From the NCBI RefSeq assembly GCF_030867095.1, contig NC_081824.1, forward strand, positions 115,328,162 through 115,392,161: a stretch of 64,000 nucleotides of DNA, given 5' to 3'. Below the pieces are notes generated by a model. That model saw nothing but the letters and a program-made list of their open reading frames with translations. It ran no database searches and was not told the origin of the DNA. Positions within the stretch are counted from its first letter, which is position 1. Each line of letters begins with the position of its first letter. The position numbers were made by a program, and so were the translations under genes. Shown in pieces: positions 11,660-22,659 of the stretch. Origin of the DNA: Alligator mississippiensis. Taxonomy: Eukaryota > Chordata > Crocodylia > Alligatoridae.

Positions 11660-12490
11660 TGTCACAGGCCAGCTGGGCACTATGAGTGTATTAGCTACTG
11701 GGCTGTTCAAAACAACAGATAGACAGACATGGGTTGGCAATTTATCGATAGTCCCTCGATGCCAGGTACACGTCAAGAGATTCCAGCAAAGTCAGGCGTC
11801 CCTGATCGACGCTGTTGGAGGGATTACTGGGGAAGATCCCTTGATCAGGATCCAATCCTCACTCACAGCAGGAGTCCAGGGTCTGGACGTGGAACAGCAG
11901 TGGTCATTCTGTTCCCTCCTTCCTGCTGGTCACCTGATGCACGCGCTTTTTATACCTAGTCTTATGCTAATCTGTTGGCTTCAGAGCCACTCACAATGTT
12001 ACCTTATAGCTGTTACCCTATGGGATTGAAAGGTGTTAAAAATGATCATAAAAGGTTACTACCCAAATTTGGGTTTATCCAATAAGCAAATTACAATGCA
12101 GCACCTTTAGGTTTGAAATTGACATTGCTCCGCCTAAGCCCCAACCCCTTTTAGGTTTCATTTGAATATGCTTTCTTGGAACGTGCTTTCCTGGAAAGTG
12201 TTGGGTGTGCCAGGCAGTTGGATCCAGTTTTTCATCGCTAAAGCTGAACCCTGAGCAGGAACCATTAGGTCAGCTAATCTCACAGTTACAGCTTTACCTA
12301 TGGGGCCCAGTCAGTTCCACAAACAGTTAATTTATCATTTTGGTTAAACTTATGACAGACAAGTTACATTTGTGGTTTACAAACTTACAAGCTTTATATT
12401 AACTAATATTATCTGTTTAGGCAAAATACCAAATGCCTCCAAGAAGCACATATTTATTGCTTATTAATCCCTCTGTTTCTGGCTGTTACA
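11660..12490 (-). mobile_element. Probable solo LTR of an endogenous retrovirus, 831 bp
   Basis: On the minus strand it begins TGTAACAGCC and ends GGCCTGTGACA, giving the TG...CA termini and a short imperfect inverted repeat expected of an LTR. It is flanked by near-identical 6 bp repeats (AACGGT at 11654-11659, AATGGT at 12491-12496). A TATA-like GTATAAAAAGC lies in the middle of the minus strand, a sensible U3/R position. No internal retroviral region adjoins it, so this is a solo LTR fossil. A 6 bp duplication is common in class II (ERVK-like) elements, but the class is a guess. Confidence 0.55.
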
Positions 12491-12859
12491 AATGGTCCCT
12501 TAAGTAGGGACCAAACCCCACAAATCCCCACTCCCACAAAAATTCGCTAACAGCTAAACTACAGAGTCTTGCATTTTGTCTCTGGCATTCTTGTCTGCAC
12601 AGCAGCCAGTTACAAGAGGAGGGATGAGTTCTTCTCTCCTCTCGCCCAAACATACATACACACAAATGTGCACACAGACTTGCCAATAGCCTAGTAGACT
12701 GACCTTCTGGAAGATCAGGAGATGTGGGCTGCAACTCTTTTGGGTTTGAGGCAGACAAGGTTCTTTGGGTAAATGTGATATCTTTTATTAGACCGAATTT
12801 TGGGTTTGAGGCACTCCTAATACAAAAATAGTAGGGTGAGAACTTTAACCAGTAGGACA

Positions 12860-13490
12860 TAGATTCATAGATTGTAAGGCCAGAAGGGACCTTGGAAGAT
12901 CATCGGGTCCAGTCCCCTACACCAGGCAGGAAAGACAACTGGGGGTCAAGGGACTGTCATGTCTCTTCTTGAAGATTTCCAGGGTAGGTGATTGCACCAC
13001 CTCTGGAGGGAGCTTATTCCACATTCTGGACACCCTGACTGTGAAGAAGTTTTTCTTAATGTTGAGCCTGAATCGATCTTCCAGGAGTTTGTGGCTATTA
13101 CTCCTAGTTTTCCCCTCGGGTGCCCTGGTGAACAGTACTCCCCTAGTGTAGCAGTAAGCTGGTACCAAGTCCCCTCTCAGTCTTCTTTTCTTCAGGCTGA
13201 GTCCCAGATCCCTCAGCCTTTCCTTGTATGGCTTGCCATGTAAGACGCTAATCATATGGGTGGCTTTTCTTTGGACTCTCTCAAGCTTGTCAATGTCCTT
13301 GCTACAGTATGGCACCTAGAACTGGATGCAGTACTTCAGCTGCAGTCTCACCAGTGCTGAGTAGAGTGGAAGAATCACCTCCTTGGTTTTGCTGCAGATG
13401 CATCGATTGGTCACAGCAGCATTCATCGCACTGAGCCACACACCCTCCAGCTTTCATGTTTCTTCTTGGTTGCACATATCTCACTCCCTT
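12860..13490 (-). mobile_element. CR1 LINE, 3' portion
   Basis: On the plus strand it begins ATAGATTGTAAGGCCAGAAGG, the reverse of a CR1 tail. The minus strand encodes DKLERVQRKATHMI, KRRLRGDLVPAY and NFFTVRVSRMWNKLPPEVVQ, with frame 12917-13315 open. The subfamily differs from the 8378 copy: the tail reads ...AATCTATGAATCT and the coding text diverges. The 5' part is truncated. Confidence 0.88.
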
Positions 13491-13514
13491 CATTGTTCAT
13501 AAGGAGCACTGGGG

Positions 13515-13660
13515 AGGGTATTAAAAAATGTGGACTGCTGGTTACAGCACTGTGATGGAAACAGATTCAAACCCCCTCCAAGTGATGCAGGTACAAACAT
13601 CTAGGTCTGTTGCTTCCTGGGGAAACATCCTAACCACTGGACCTTTCGGCTAAAACTTGT
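13515..13660. repeat. Paired head-to-head tRNA-like repeat (copy 2)
   Basis: The left arm is CTGCTGGTTACAGCACTGTG then ATTCAAACCCC. The right arm on the minus strand is GGTCCAGTGGTTAGGATGTT then CAACAGACCTAG. Both are tRNA D-arm-like and T-arm-like in facing orientation, about 130 bp in all. Confidence 0.5.
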
Positions 13661-14060
13661 ACCATCTCGTCCTCCTCCAGCATCTAACACCCAGTAACAA
13701 TGGGATTTTGTCAGCAATGGGATTTTGTCAGGCGATTGTTTTTGGATTTAGAGTTCCCCAGGTATGTGTGTTTAACTGCAATAGTGTTTTCAGGTTTTCC
13801 ATGTGGGGGAAAAAAACAGTCATGCAGCTGTGTTTTGTCAGTCACTGTCTTTCTCCTCAGTACAGACATTTACACTGTTCATGCCTTCCCAGGTTTTATG
13901 GCTCAGATAAAGTCAGGCATATCCCTTGGAAAACTAGATGTTGCTGACTGCAACATATAAGGGCGAAGAAAATATTCATGAAGTAAAAACAAACTGTTTT
14001 TGCTACATTGTTACCTATGACCCCACTTAAGCATAATTAAACTGATGCATTATTCCTTAT
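13661..14060. other. Intergenic stretch, no gene seen
   Basis: A short tandem duplication (AATGGGATTTTGTCAG) lies at about 13697-13731. Nothing else is recognised. Confidence 0.45.
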
Positions 14061-14061
14061 G

Positions 14062-15240
14062 GGTACATCTACATGAGATGCTTTATTGTACAGAAGAGCT
14101 AATTACTGAATAGTAAGTGTCACTATCTATACATGCTAACCCTTACTGTGCAGTAATTTTCTTTCCTTGGCAGTTAACTTGCTACCTGCTAATGCAAGTA
14201 GCAAATGAATTGCCAAGTAATTACTGCATGGTATAGCATGTGTAGACAGCTGACTGGGAGCAAATTTGCTGCTGGTCACCTGAGCAGAAGGGATTAGGAG
14301 ATTGCTCCCTGCCCCCATGGCAGCTGCCTCCTGCTGGGGTGGCTCTGCCTCCAGAGACCTGGTGGGGACAATGTCCCCATGCCTTGGCAGCTGAGAGATC
14401 CCAGCCCCTGCTCCTTGTTCAAAATTATGGAGCAGAAGTTGGGAACTCCCAGAACAGCTCCTGGCCAGCCCTAATCTGTGCAGGGAAGTCTGCACATGCA
14501 GCCTGGAGGTGGCTGGGGGCTGTCCCATTTTGGACAGTCCCCCACCAGCTCCAGGCTGCATGTGCAGACTTCCCCACGCAGCTTGGGGCTGGCTGGGAAC
14601 TGTGCTGGTCATGGGCAGGTCGTTTGACCTCAGTACTCTTTCGTGCCATGGCAGGGGGTTGAACTTGATGATCTGCTCAGGTCCCTTCCGACCCTACCAA
14701 CATACAAAAAAACCCAACATAAATACACAAAGGTCCCAGCCCCCTGTCCTTATCTGCCAGTGGGGCAGTTAGCAGCAGAATCCCCATCCAGCCAGCTCAC
14801 TGCTAGCTGCCCCACCGGTGGACTGGGGCAGGGGGCTGAAACCTGCCTCTTCCTTGCAGCTCTTTCCAAACCTCCAAATCTCAGCTGGAGAACTGGGGCA
14901 GGGAGCTCTCTGCTGCTGGGGCAGGGGGACAGCCTGACTCAGTAGCAGGCAGCTCCCAGGGTCAGGGAGCAATCTCCTAGCCCCTGCCAGGAATCAGCTG
15001 TCTACTGTCCCCTGCTCCCTGCAAGCCCCTGGGCTGGAATGGAAGAGAGCTTAGAGCTCCCCCTGGCTGCTGTGGGGGGCTGGTGCAGGGCTGGAGGGGG
15101 CAGGAGCAGACTGCTGCCCGGAACAGCTCATCTGTTCCTGGTATACCTACACGTGTAGATGCTTGCCCAGGGTTGGTTTACTTTAGAGTAAACCCACCCC
15201 ACAGCATTTGCACATATTGACTTGCTGTATGATAAACACT
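14062..15240. mobile_element. TCTACATG-type MITE-like element with GC-rich interior
   Basis: The left end (ACATCTACATGAGATGCTTT, AAGAGCTAATTACTG) matches the right end of the element at 61258-61885. The right side near 15150 reads ACACGTGTAGATGCTTGCCC on the plus strand. The interior holds a GC-rich block with GGGGACAATGTCCCC, also seen at 61395. Several TGTAGA or CTACA breakpoints suggest two or more nested or tandem copies. A CR1 3' end sits at 14600-14705. Open frames in the block are compositional. Confidence 0.5.
14600..14705 (+). mobile_element. CR1 LINE, extreme 3' end
   Basis: GCCATGGCAGGGGGTTGAAC then TGATGATCTGCTCAGGTCCC and TTCCGACCCTACCAACATAC form the last roughly 100 bp of a CR1. 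It lies inside the GC-rich interior of the surrounding repeat, so it probably inserted there or was captured by it. Confidence 0.75.
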
Positions 15241-15291
15241 TAAGCCTTCATATATCTTTAGTCACAGGAGGAGCCTTATTAAAGTCAGTGA

Positions 15292-15532
15292 CCACATCTA
15301 CATGAGACACTGACTACGCAGTAGCCTGAGACTACTGCTTAGTAGTGTTGCACGACAGAAATCATGACATGACATTACTTTGCATTAGTCTTAAGCTACT
15401 GCGCAGTCAGCATCACAAAAAAGCCATTCATCAGTGCTATGCACAGTAAAGTGCATTTATCTATAAACAACTACTAAATGACTGTGTAGTAAAGAAGTGT
15501 CAGCATCTCGTGTAGATGCAGCCAGTATTTCT
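15292..15532. mobile_element. Compact TCTACATG-type MITE-like element, about 240 bp
   Basis: The left terminus is CACATCTACATGAGACACTG. The right terminus on the minus strand is GCATCTACACGAGATGCTGA, so the ends are clear imperfect inverted repeats. The arms contain GCAGTAG and CTACTGC alternations that make the whole unit roughly palindromic. It is the smallest and cleanest copy of the family. Confidence 0.65.
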
Positions 15533-16790
15533 TTTTTCTTATTTTCATACACTACTTTCAGTGATGAATTTAGGAGCTGTGTGTGAATTTTCCTGAGGCA
15601 AAAAAATTTTACTAGTTTTTAAAAAACAACTTTTTACAGATAAACCCAACTGAATCAGGACAGTATACTTATTTCTAGCTTAAGAAGTTCAGAGAAGAGG
15701 CAACCAGAAGAAACAGTAAATGGCATAGTTTTATTAGGCTTTACAAATCAATATGAATGACTTCAATGTACAACCTTGGACTGGTAAGATATATTGTATA
15801 ATTTGGATGCACTATGATCGCCAAAGATGATTCATATTTTAATCTTTTTACCTATGCATTTTTCCCCTCCTTCCCCTCCTGATTGCCTTCTTTTACCTGC
15901 CCATGTTCAGTTGTGCTTTTGATAGACTATGGGGTGGCTCTAAAAAAAAAAATCCCTTCTTTTTTTCATCCACTTAGGCAAAGGGCACAAATAGAGTTGA
16001 ATTTTAAGGATAGATTTCCACAGTACAACTGTCTAGAATACCTGCAGAATACCATATGCTGCATATTTTAAGAATTTGCAGAAGACCTCAAGAGATCTGG
16101 AGCCAAGTGGGAAAAAATCTAAGAACTGCTAGTCTTTATTGGGTAAATGAGACTTGAACTGAAGTACTAGACACACACAGCTACTAAATTTTGGGTAACT
16201 GGGATTGCCAAGTAAACAGTGAGGTTCTATTTTCATGTTGAATAGAGTAAAGTGTCTGTTATCTTTTCCTTTTCTTCCTTCTCCATAGTTAGTAGGTAAT
16301 TACTTTTGCTTCTCGACACCTCACAGAATACATCCAGAACCACTTCCACTGCAACTATTTGAGTTGGTAACTTTACCATCACCCTTATTTCAAGGAGCAT
16401 TGTGTTATTTAGAAGGTAGCAGTGCAACAGAGCGGTAGCCAGCATCCCCGGAGTTCTAATTCAAACTCTGACTTTTTCTGTGTTTACATGGATCACTCAT
16501 CATGTCCCTATCCACAATAATAGCATAGCGTAGTCCTATTTATCCATGTCAGAAAAAGCTTTAATAATAACAAACTGCTTTGAAAACAAATTATACTCCA
16601 TTACATGCAGTGACATAACTGGCCAATGCTAGGTACTAAGTAGAACATAAACTTTTTCTTTTAAAAGTAAAAAAGCGAATGCAATGCTCTCGATAATGAG
16701 AGTCCCAAGGGAGCTTCATACAGCAACAAATAATGTAAATCAGCAGCCCTCATACCAGAAGAAAGGAGATTTTTTTGGTGATATCTTTTA
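15533..16790. other. AT-rich intergenic stretch
   Basis: No gene seen. Around 16430-16480 the phrase CCGGAGTTCTAATTCAAACTC may be a worn half of the paired tRNA-like family. Confidence 0.4.
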
Positions 16791-16794
16791 GTTG

Positions 16795-16960
16795 GACTAT
16801 CCATCCTGGTGATGAAGGTACCCAAGAAATGGGAGACTTGAGTTCAGCGACATTCTTAGTCTGAGAGGACTGAAGCCAACAACTTTCACCTTCCAGGGGA
16901 GCATCCTAAGCACTAGGTTATGGGCAATTCTATATGGAGGTTGGAAGTGGTAGGACACTA
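16795..16960. repeat. Paired tRNA-like repeat (copy 3)
   Basis: On the minus strand the better arm reads CCTAGTGCTTAGGATGCTCC then CCTGGAAGGTGAAAG. The facing plus-strand arm is AAATGGGAGACTTGAGTTCAG. It is more worn than the copies at 17670 and 49850. Confidence 0.4.
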
Positions 16961-17299
16961 CCCAGCCTGCTGGGTGATGTTTGAAACTGGAACTTTCTGT
17001 TCCAGAGACAGAGAGAACACCAACAGGAGTTTGTCTCTCTAGCATAGGGTGGAATTCTATTTCCTTTTATGCATCTAAATGATAACTTTTTAGCCACAAA
17101 AGTGGCAAGAATGCCACTTACACACAGAGAGCCATTTTATTTCCCTAACAGTGTGGATGTGTAAGTGTGCATGTATAGACTGGTCATATAAGTAGGGTGC
17201 ACACTGCCCAAACTTATCTGTGGCTCTATACATGCTTCCATTGCAGATGCTTACTGGTGTCCACTGGCAAAAAATGAGGCAGCTATGGTTGAAAGAGAA

Positions 17300-17445
17300 C
17301 AAGGGCCTCCCCAATAGACAAGTGGTTAGGCCTTTCAACCATGAAGCCATAGTCACATGTTTTAGGGCCCTCTCACATAAAGTGGGTATGAACCTGCAAC
17401 TTTCTGATACAGTTCTCAAATCCATACACCACTGATAAGACACTA
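17300..17445. repeat. tRNA-like repeat, worn copy (4)
   Basis: AGACAAGTGGTTAGGCCTTTC is a plus-strand D-arm-like phrase and GGGTATGAACCTGCAACTTTC a T-arm-like phrase. The facing arm is indistinct. Confidence 0.35.
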
Positions 17446-17669
17446 TGCAGGCCACTCTTCAGCACTCCTTTTGAAGTTAGCCCCCTGGACAGCCAAGAGA
17501 GGAAGACTGTCAAGAGGAAGAGAACAAGCTAGAGGATATATGATTGATGAGATAAGTACTATCCTGCAAAGGAGCAGGACCTGGGCTCTAGCCTTACTCC
17601 TGATGGGACCTTCCCTGTTGTATCTCTCTCTATCTATTGTCTATCAAATGCAAGGGACAGTCATTCAAC

Positions 17670-17865
17670 CTCAAAAGGAGTGCTGGAGATATGAGCGGGT
17701 AGAGAGTCATTCTGACCACTAGGACAGTGGTTAGACCTCTCTACTGGGACAAGTCAAAAGACAAAAATTCAAACTCTCTCTGGGAAAGGGGGATAAGGAC
17801 CCAGGTCTCCAGCAGGCTAAGTGATCTAGCCTAACCACTAAGCTACTGGGGTTAAAACATGGAAA
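17670..17865. repeat. Paired head-to-head tRNA-like repeat (copy 5)
   Basis: The left arm is GACAGTGGTTAGACCTCTCT, later AAATTCAAACTC. The right arm on the minus strand is GTAGCTTAGTGGTTAGGCTA, later CTGGAGACCTGGGTCC. This is one of the clearest copies. The flank CCTCAAAAGGAGTGCTGGAG is shared with copy 1, and the 3' flank GGTTAAAACATGGAAAG is similar to that of the 49850 copy. The unit is therefore larger than the two arms. Confidence 0.6.
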
Positions 17866-17984
17866 GCACCTGCCAGTTTTTTTGAAGCAGGTGTATCATA
17901 CTGGCTCTACATACTTGAATGGGCTTGGTAGGCAACTAGAAAACTGCCTCTTAGATGTGTAAAGTAAATAAGATCCCACCTCAG

Positions 17985-18140
17985 CAGTTATGGCACTCTC
18001 TGGTGAAGTAGAAATACTGGGGTTCCAGTCCCTGCTTCCGGGACTGTTTATCTGTTTCACATTAAACAGACTTGTGATAAAATACAGAAACAGCCCTGGG
18101 AGGAGACTGGAACCTGAGGCTTCCCTTTCCCAGGATAGTG
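17985..18140. repeat. Paired tRNA-like repeat (copy 6)
   Basis: The left arm is AGCAGTTATGGCACTCTCTG then GGGGTTCCAGTCCC. The right arm on the minus strand is CACTATCCTGGGAAAGGGAA then GCCTCAGGTTCCAG. The two arms face each other around an AT-rich middle. Confidence 0.45.
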
Positions 18141-18174
18141 ACCTCAGTGAGGAATTTAAAGATTATAATCACAG

Positions 18175-18470
18175 GGTTGTGTGGCCCATCCACTGTGTGA
18201 ATACAGGAATGCTATTCCCAAATCATCCCTAGCCAATACTTATCCAGTCTCCTTTTGAAAATTTCCGGTAAAGGGGATTCCACAAATTTCCTGGCAGTCT
18301 AACAGTAAGAAAGTTTATCTTAAGATCTAAACTAAATCTACTTTGCTGCAAATTAAACCCATTTCTTCCCATCTTAACCTCTGGAGCGAGAGAGAACCAT
18401 TGTTCACGGCCTTATTTCTGGTGGCCTTTCAAAAATTGGAAAACTGCTATCATGTCTCAGAAACAGAGGC
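18175..18470 (-). mobile_element. Ancient CR1-like LINE, 3' fragment
   Basis: Plus-strand phrases such as CCAATACTTATCCAGTCTCC, TTTTGAAAATTTCC, GGGATTCCACAAATTTCC and CTATCATGTCTCAG are the reverse-strand version of an old amniote CR1 coding end. It is heavily diverged with no open frame. Confidence 0.6.
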
Positions 18471-19190
18471 CCCTAACCCCTGTTGAGAAGAAGTTGAGTT
18501 CAAGATGCAGAGGCATAAGATGTAGGTTTAAAATCTGTAAGTTGCAAGGCCACTGGCCATAAACCACAAGCCACAAAGTTGTAAACTTCAGGGGCATAAG
18601 CATCAAGCTACAGGAATCCTGATTATATAATTGGGAATCCTTGCCATATTAATCCCTGGTAAAGGGGAGAGGCCCCTTTTAAGCCAAGACTGCTGTGGCC
18701 AGAAGGAGCAGAGCCAAGGGAGGTATATGGGCTCCAGAGCAGAACAAGGCAGTTGGCCCAGGCTGTGCTCCTGGAAGGAACTCCCTGAAGACCTGCAGGC
18801 CTGGTGACTGTGCAGAGCCTGGGGAGTGCTTGAAGAGTGAAGGAGATAAGAGGAGAGAGAACAAGGAGAGAGATCAGTTGGATTATATTTATTGCTAACT
18901 CAGTGCAAAGATGTTGTGAGGTACGGGACAATTATCAGGGGAGAAAGGAAGCCATTGGAGGTATTCAGGGAAGAGAGAGATATGTGTTTCTGTTTACAAG
19001 TTCTTCTCCCAGCTATGTGGGAGAAGTGAGTGGATTAACTGAGACACAACAAGCCCTGGAAGTAAATTGAAGGACTAGTCCCAGTATGGACTCCTTGGAC
19101 GTGTTCCCGGGGTGTGCATGTGCAAGAGTACGTGCCCCACCTGGGAACATTTGTTCCACTACTATTTGTCCTTTGGCAAGCCTGCTATTT
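18471..19190. other. Intergenic stretch, no gene seen
   Basis: Purine-rich GAGA runs occur at 18835-18985. Short frames only. Confidence 0.4.
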
Positions 19191-19199
19191 GTGTTGTTG

Positions 19200-19580
19200 C
19201 TGTTTGTCCCCTGGCATGCCTCTGCACACACGCTCTAGCAGGTGCCTTGGTTGGGGTAGGGGAAACTGGGGGCCAGCACCTAGGCTGGCCCCAGCAGTCT
19301 TACTTGGGGTCCAGGAGGCCTCCCAGGGCAGCAGTGACACCAAGCCAGCTACCCGGAGCCTGGCCAGCAGCTAGACCATGGCTATGGCCAGCCAGGCTCC
19401 CTTTTTGGCAGTGCATGCTCCTGCCATGTGCACTGCACCCAGGTGTGGCTGGTGAACTCAGACTAGTGGGGTGGGTGGAGCGGCAAATGGAAATGGGGGG
19501 TGGAGAGGGTGGTTGCAGCTGGCTAGGAGTGGCGGGGAGGGGGTTTACAGCCAGCTGGGAGAAGGAACAACATTGTTGGG
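19200..19580. repeat. GC-rich dispersed repeat, family B, copy 1
   Basis: GGTTGGGGTAGGGGAAACTG, CTGGCCCCAGCAGTCTTACT and GGGGTCCAGGAGGCCTCCCA recur in the same order at 58815-58890. Frames of 80-165 residues here arise from composition and have no family resemblance. The type of element is unknown. Confidence 0.5.
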
Positions 19581-19926
19581 GGAGTCCAACTATACTAGAA
19601 TTAAAATAATGAAAAGAAAATACAGCTTGTAATGTTCAAAATTTTTCTTTGTGTTTTGTAAAATCTACTCAGTTGCTCATTCTGGAGGCAATTTTAGAAG
19701 ATATCCTTCAGAAATGACTTCAATGGAGCCTGGGTTTATAAATCTTTATAAGCTCTGTGTTGCCAAGTTCCCAACAATAAATCTCTTTTGTATGGTGTTT
19801 AACATGTATGATTGATGTTGTACCAATTTTTCTTAATCCATTTTTCTGTTACAGGTGCTCCCATACTTCATCAACTTCTTGTAACCATTGTCCATACAGA
19901 TTGATAATTTTTTGCAAATAAATATT

Positions 19927-19932
19927 TTTATT
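19927..19932 (-). terminator. TAAR2: Candidate polyadenylation signal of TAAR2
   Basis: The minus strand reads AATAAA about 257 bp downstream of the TAAR2 stop codon. It is the first canonical hexamer I found after the stop. Use of this site is inference. Confidence 0.5.
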
Positions 19933-20189
19933 GAATTAAGAAGACATATACTGACATTTTCTACATATAATTTAGAGCAAAACAACCTGTTCATTGTCTT
20001 TACTTTGGCCTTTTTGCAAGTTAATCAGGAAAGAAGTATTAAATGAATGTTTAAGTTTAAGTATGAATAGATGAATAAAGCAGCTTTCATTTTACATTTG
20101 AATACCCAAGCCAAAAACATGTATATGATTTCCTTCCTATTTTTCTAACTGAAAACCACCATTGGATTAGTTTCTTATAATCAGATGTG

Positions 20190-21221
20190 CTATTGGTTTT
20201 GAAAAAACAGATTAGTGGTATAGAAATGTGGCTGGAATATTTTACCCAACAGAATATGCCTTAGTGCTTTTCGAAACCATGGGTAGAAAAAACCATATAT
20301 TAATGGATTACAGGTGGAATTAAAATAGCCAAACCATGTTAGGGCATCAAACAATACAGCAGGAGTAGAAAATTTTAAAAATGGGTCAACTAAAATGGTA
20401 AAGAAACAAGGAAACCAGCATATCAGGAAAACCCCCATAACTATACTCAAAGTCTTAGCTGCTTTTCTGTCTTTATTCTTGGAAAGTTGATTTTGCTTTT
20501 TATCATTTTCTTTTTCAGGCACATTGTTCATAAAATGGGCATGTTTTTTGGACACTGCAAAAATTTTGACATATATTCCTGTCATAACACAGCCAGGAAC
20601 AAACAAACCAAAAGTAAATAAAATTGTTCCCCATAATTTGTTGAACATAACTGGGCAGGAACTAGAGCATTCTACTAGTATCTCATAGCCCTCTATTCCA
20701 GAAGCATATGCTTCTGAGAAAACCACCCCAAAAGCAAAAGCAGCTGGCACTGACCAACAAACTGCTAGAAACCCTCTTATCACCGAAAAAGTCATTTTGC
20801 TTGAATAATGCAAAGGGTGACAGATAGCATAAAAGCGATCAATGGCAATGCAACAGAGATGGAAGATGGAAACTAAACAGAGCATGAGGTCAAAGCTGTA
20901 GTGGACTTTGCAGAAAGTGATGCCAAAATACCAGCAGTTCTCCACAGACCTGATCATGCTGTAAGGCATAATGGCAAATCCCAGAAGAAAGTCTGTGACT
21001 GCCATTGACAGGATCATGAAATTGGTTGGGGAGTGCAGCTGCTTAAAATATGAGATTGAAATTATTATAGCCAGATTCCCAGTGACAGTGATGATGATAG
21101 CCATAAGCATGAACAAATACATTGCTCCTCGAACACCTGCTGACCTGAAGTCTTCAGGACAAGATCCATTTCCAAATTCAGAGCAATCAATAATATCCTT
21201 TGTGATGTTAGAAAAGGTCAT
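20190..21221 (-). CDS. TAAR2: Trace amine-associated receptor 2, main coding exon
   Basis: A class A GPCR of olfactory neurons in mammals, expected to bind volatile amines and signal through Gs/Golf at the ciliary membrane. The frame is 343 residues with seven hydrophobic segments (about 31-56, 66-90, 101-125, 145-169, 196-220, 255-280, 288-310). The amine-binding Asp of TM3 is D111, the DRF motif is 128-130 (mammalian TAAR2 also has F), CWFP is 268-271, Y299 is the TM7 tyrosine, and the TAAR signature NSTCNPLIYGFFYPWF begins at 301. From memory, DCSEFGNGSCPE, SMIRSVENCWYFG and SSSCPVMFNKLWGT are close to human TAAR2 and unlike TAAR1, 3-9. NGS at 18-20 is a glycosylation site. TAAR2 is the family member with a coding intron. 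An AG at 21198-21199 would make exon 2 20190-21197, in phase with the exon at 24987-25070. Otherwise the ATG at 21219-21221 starts a one-exon form. No damage is seen. Confidence 0.96.
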   Translation of the reverse strand: MTFSNITKDIIDCSEFGNGSCPEDFRSAGVRGAMYLFMLMAIIITVTGNLAIIISISYFKQLHSPTNFMILSMAVTDFLLGFAIMPYSMIRSVENCWYFGITFCKVHYSFDLMLCLVSIFHLCCIAIDRFYAICHPLHYSSKMTFSVIRGFLAVCWSVPAAFAFGVVFSEAYASGIEGYEILVECSSSCPVMFNKLWGTILFTFGLFVPGCVMTGIYVKIFAVSKKHAHFMNNVPEKENDKKQNQLSKNKDRKAAKTLSIVMGVFLICWFPCFFTILVDPFLKFSTPAVLFDALTWFGYFNSTCNPLIYGFFYPWFRKALRHILLGKIFQPHFYTTNLFFQNQ

Positions 21222-21696
21222 TTTCCTTTATTATGTATTTTGTATATTATTATGGCTTTAGTACTACAGGCATGGCTTTATATGCAGAATTAATATTCAT
21301 GAGTTTTCCAAATGACTCCAACTCCTAAAATTAAAATACAATATAAAATTAATAGGAAGTAACCATTAGGCATTGTTTAAAGTAATTTTGGGAGAACTAC
21401 TGCCCCAACTTAAGTAAAAGGCAAAAATCCTGTTGACTTCAATCATCCCATGTTTTCAGTCATTTCTCTAAGAGATGCTAAGGAAATATACCTTCATATA
21501 ATGAAAATTGATTTAAAATATCATATTTTAATTAAAATGTTAAAACCCCTGTATTTTTTTCAAATTAAATGTTTTAATTAACATTTTTTCAAATGTTAAA
21601 GCAGTAACATTTTTCTTTTTTTGCAATCTATTGCTTGTATTATCCAGAGGTTCCTTAAATGTGAACCTTGCATTTCCTAAAGAGATTGGTATCATC

Positions 21697-21800
21697 TACC
21701 GTATTTATTCAAATACAAAACGAGGTTTTGTTCCCCAATCAGTATGGCAAAAACCCCCTCTTTTCTTATAATTGTATACAAGAAAGCCACATTAAATGAT
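21697..21800. repeat. Fragment of a dispersed ACCGTATTTATTC repeat
   Basis: CTACCGTATTTATTCAAATA then AAACGAGGTTTTGTTCC resembles the terminus of repeats that recur in many vertebrates as ACCGTATTTnTTCGAATATAA. The other end was not found. It lies in the presumed TAAR2 intron. Confidence 0.35.
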
Positions 21801-22659
21801 ATTATCTATCATTAAGCTGCTGCCAAAAGTAGCATGTGCTCAATAATGGAAACCAACTACAGAGCTGGTTAAATGCAGCCAGCATTGACCATGAGTATAA
21901 AACACATGGCCCACATTGGGCAAACATACTGATAGGAACATGTGGCCCTTAAAAAAACAAGGCAGTTGCTCCCCCAGGATGGGATGAGCACCAGACCTAG
22001 TGGCTGGCATGATGCTCGGCATTCAGAAAGGCTGATACCTCCCGCTCCCAGCTTGGTCATATCAGCCAATAGGAGCCTACCATAATGATAGGCCTGTGCA
22101 GCCCTTCTGAATAGGATACTTGTTAGTGCCCATTGTATGCGGTCTCCCTTAGCACCAACTCTTTTTCAGATCAATGTGAGCTACTACAGTGAATGCATTT
22201 TGACTTCCTCATCGCTCCCACAACTGAGCTGTATTGTTCCCATTTCCAATTATTCCTGTTTTTTCACCAGCCTTAAATGTCTAGCAAACATTGCCAAGCA
22301 GGGCTCCAAACAGTTCACCCAGAATCTGTCTGTCTTCCCCTCTCTCAGCCTGTCACATATGATTAGTGTGGCCCCTTCCTTCATGAGGTGAAGGTGGAGC
22401 AGGTTGCCCTGCACCTCATTGGCATATAAATTTTTGGTTTCCACAAACCTCAACGTGAGACCTGTTACTCTAAGAAGCTGATTATGTCAACACCTTCTTC
22501 ACTATCATCCTTGATACTTGAAACATAACATTTACATTTCTCTTAAGATTATTAAAATGATGATCTTCTTTGTGAGGGGAGATTTTTTTGTCCAGTTTAT
22601 GCTTTCCTGGATGTCGTTCAGCAATCAGCTAATGCACTGCATATGCCTAATAGGCCAGT

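Noticed and set aside
14136-14972. Long frames on both strands in the GC-rich block
   Set aside because: Compositional frames inside a MITE-like element; no domain, start context or codon pattern supports a gene.
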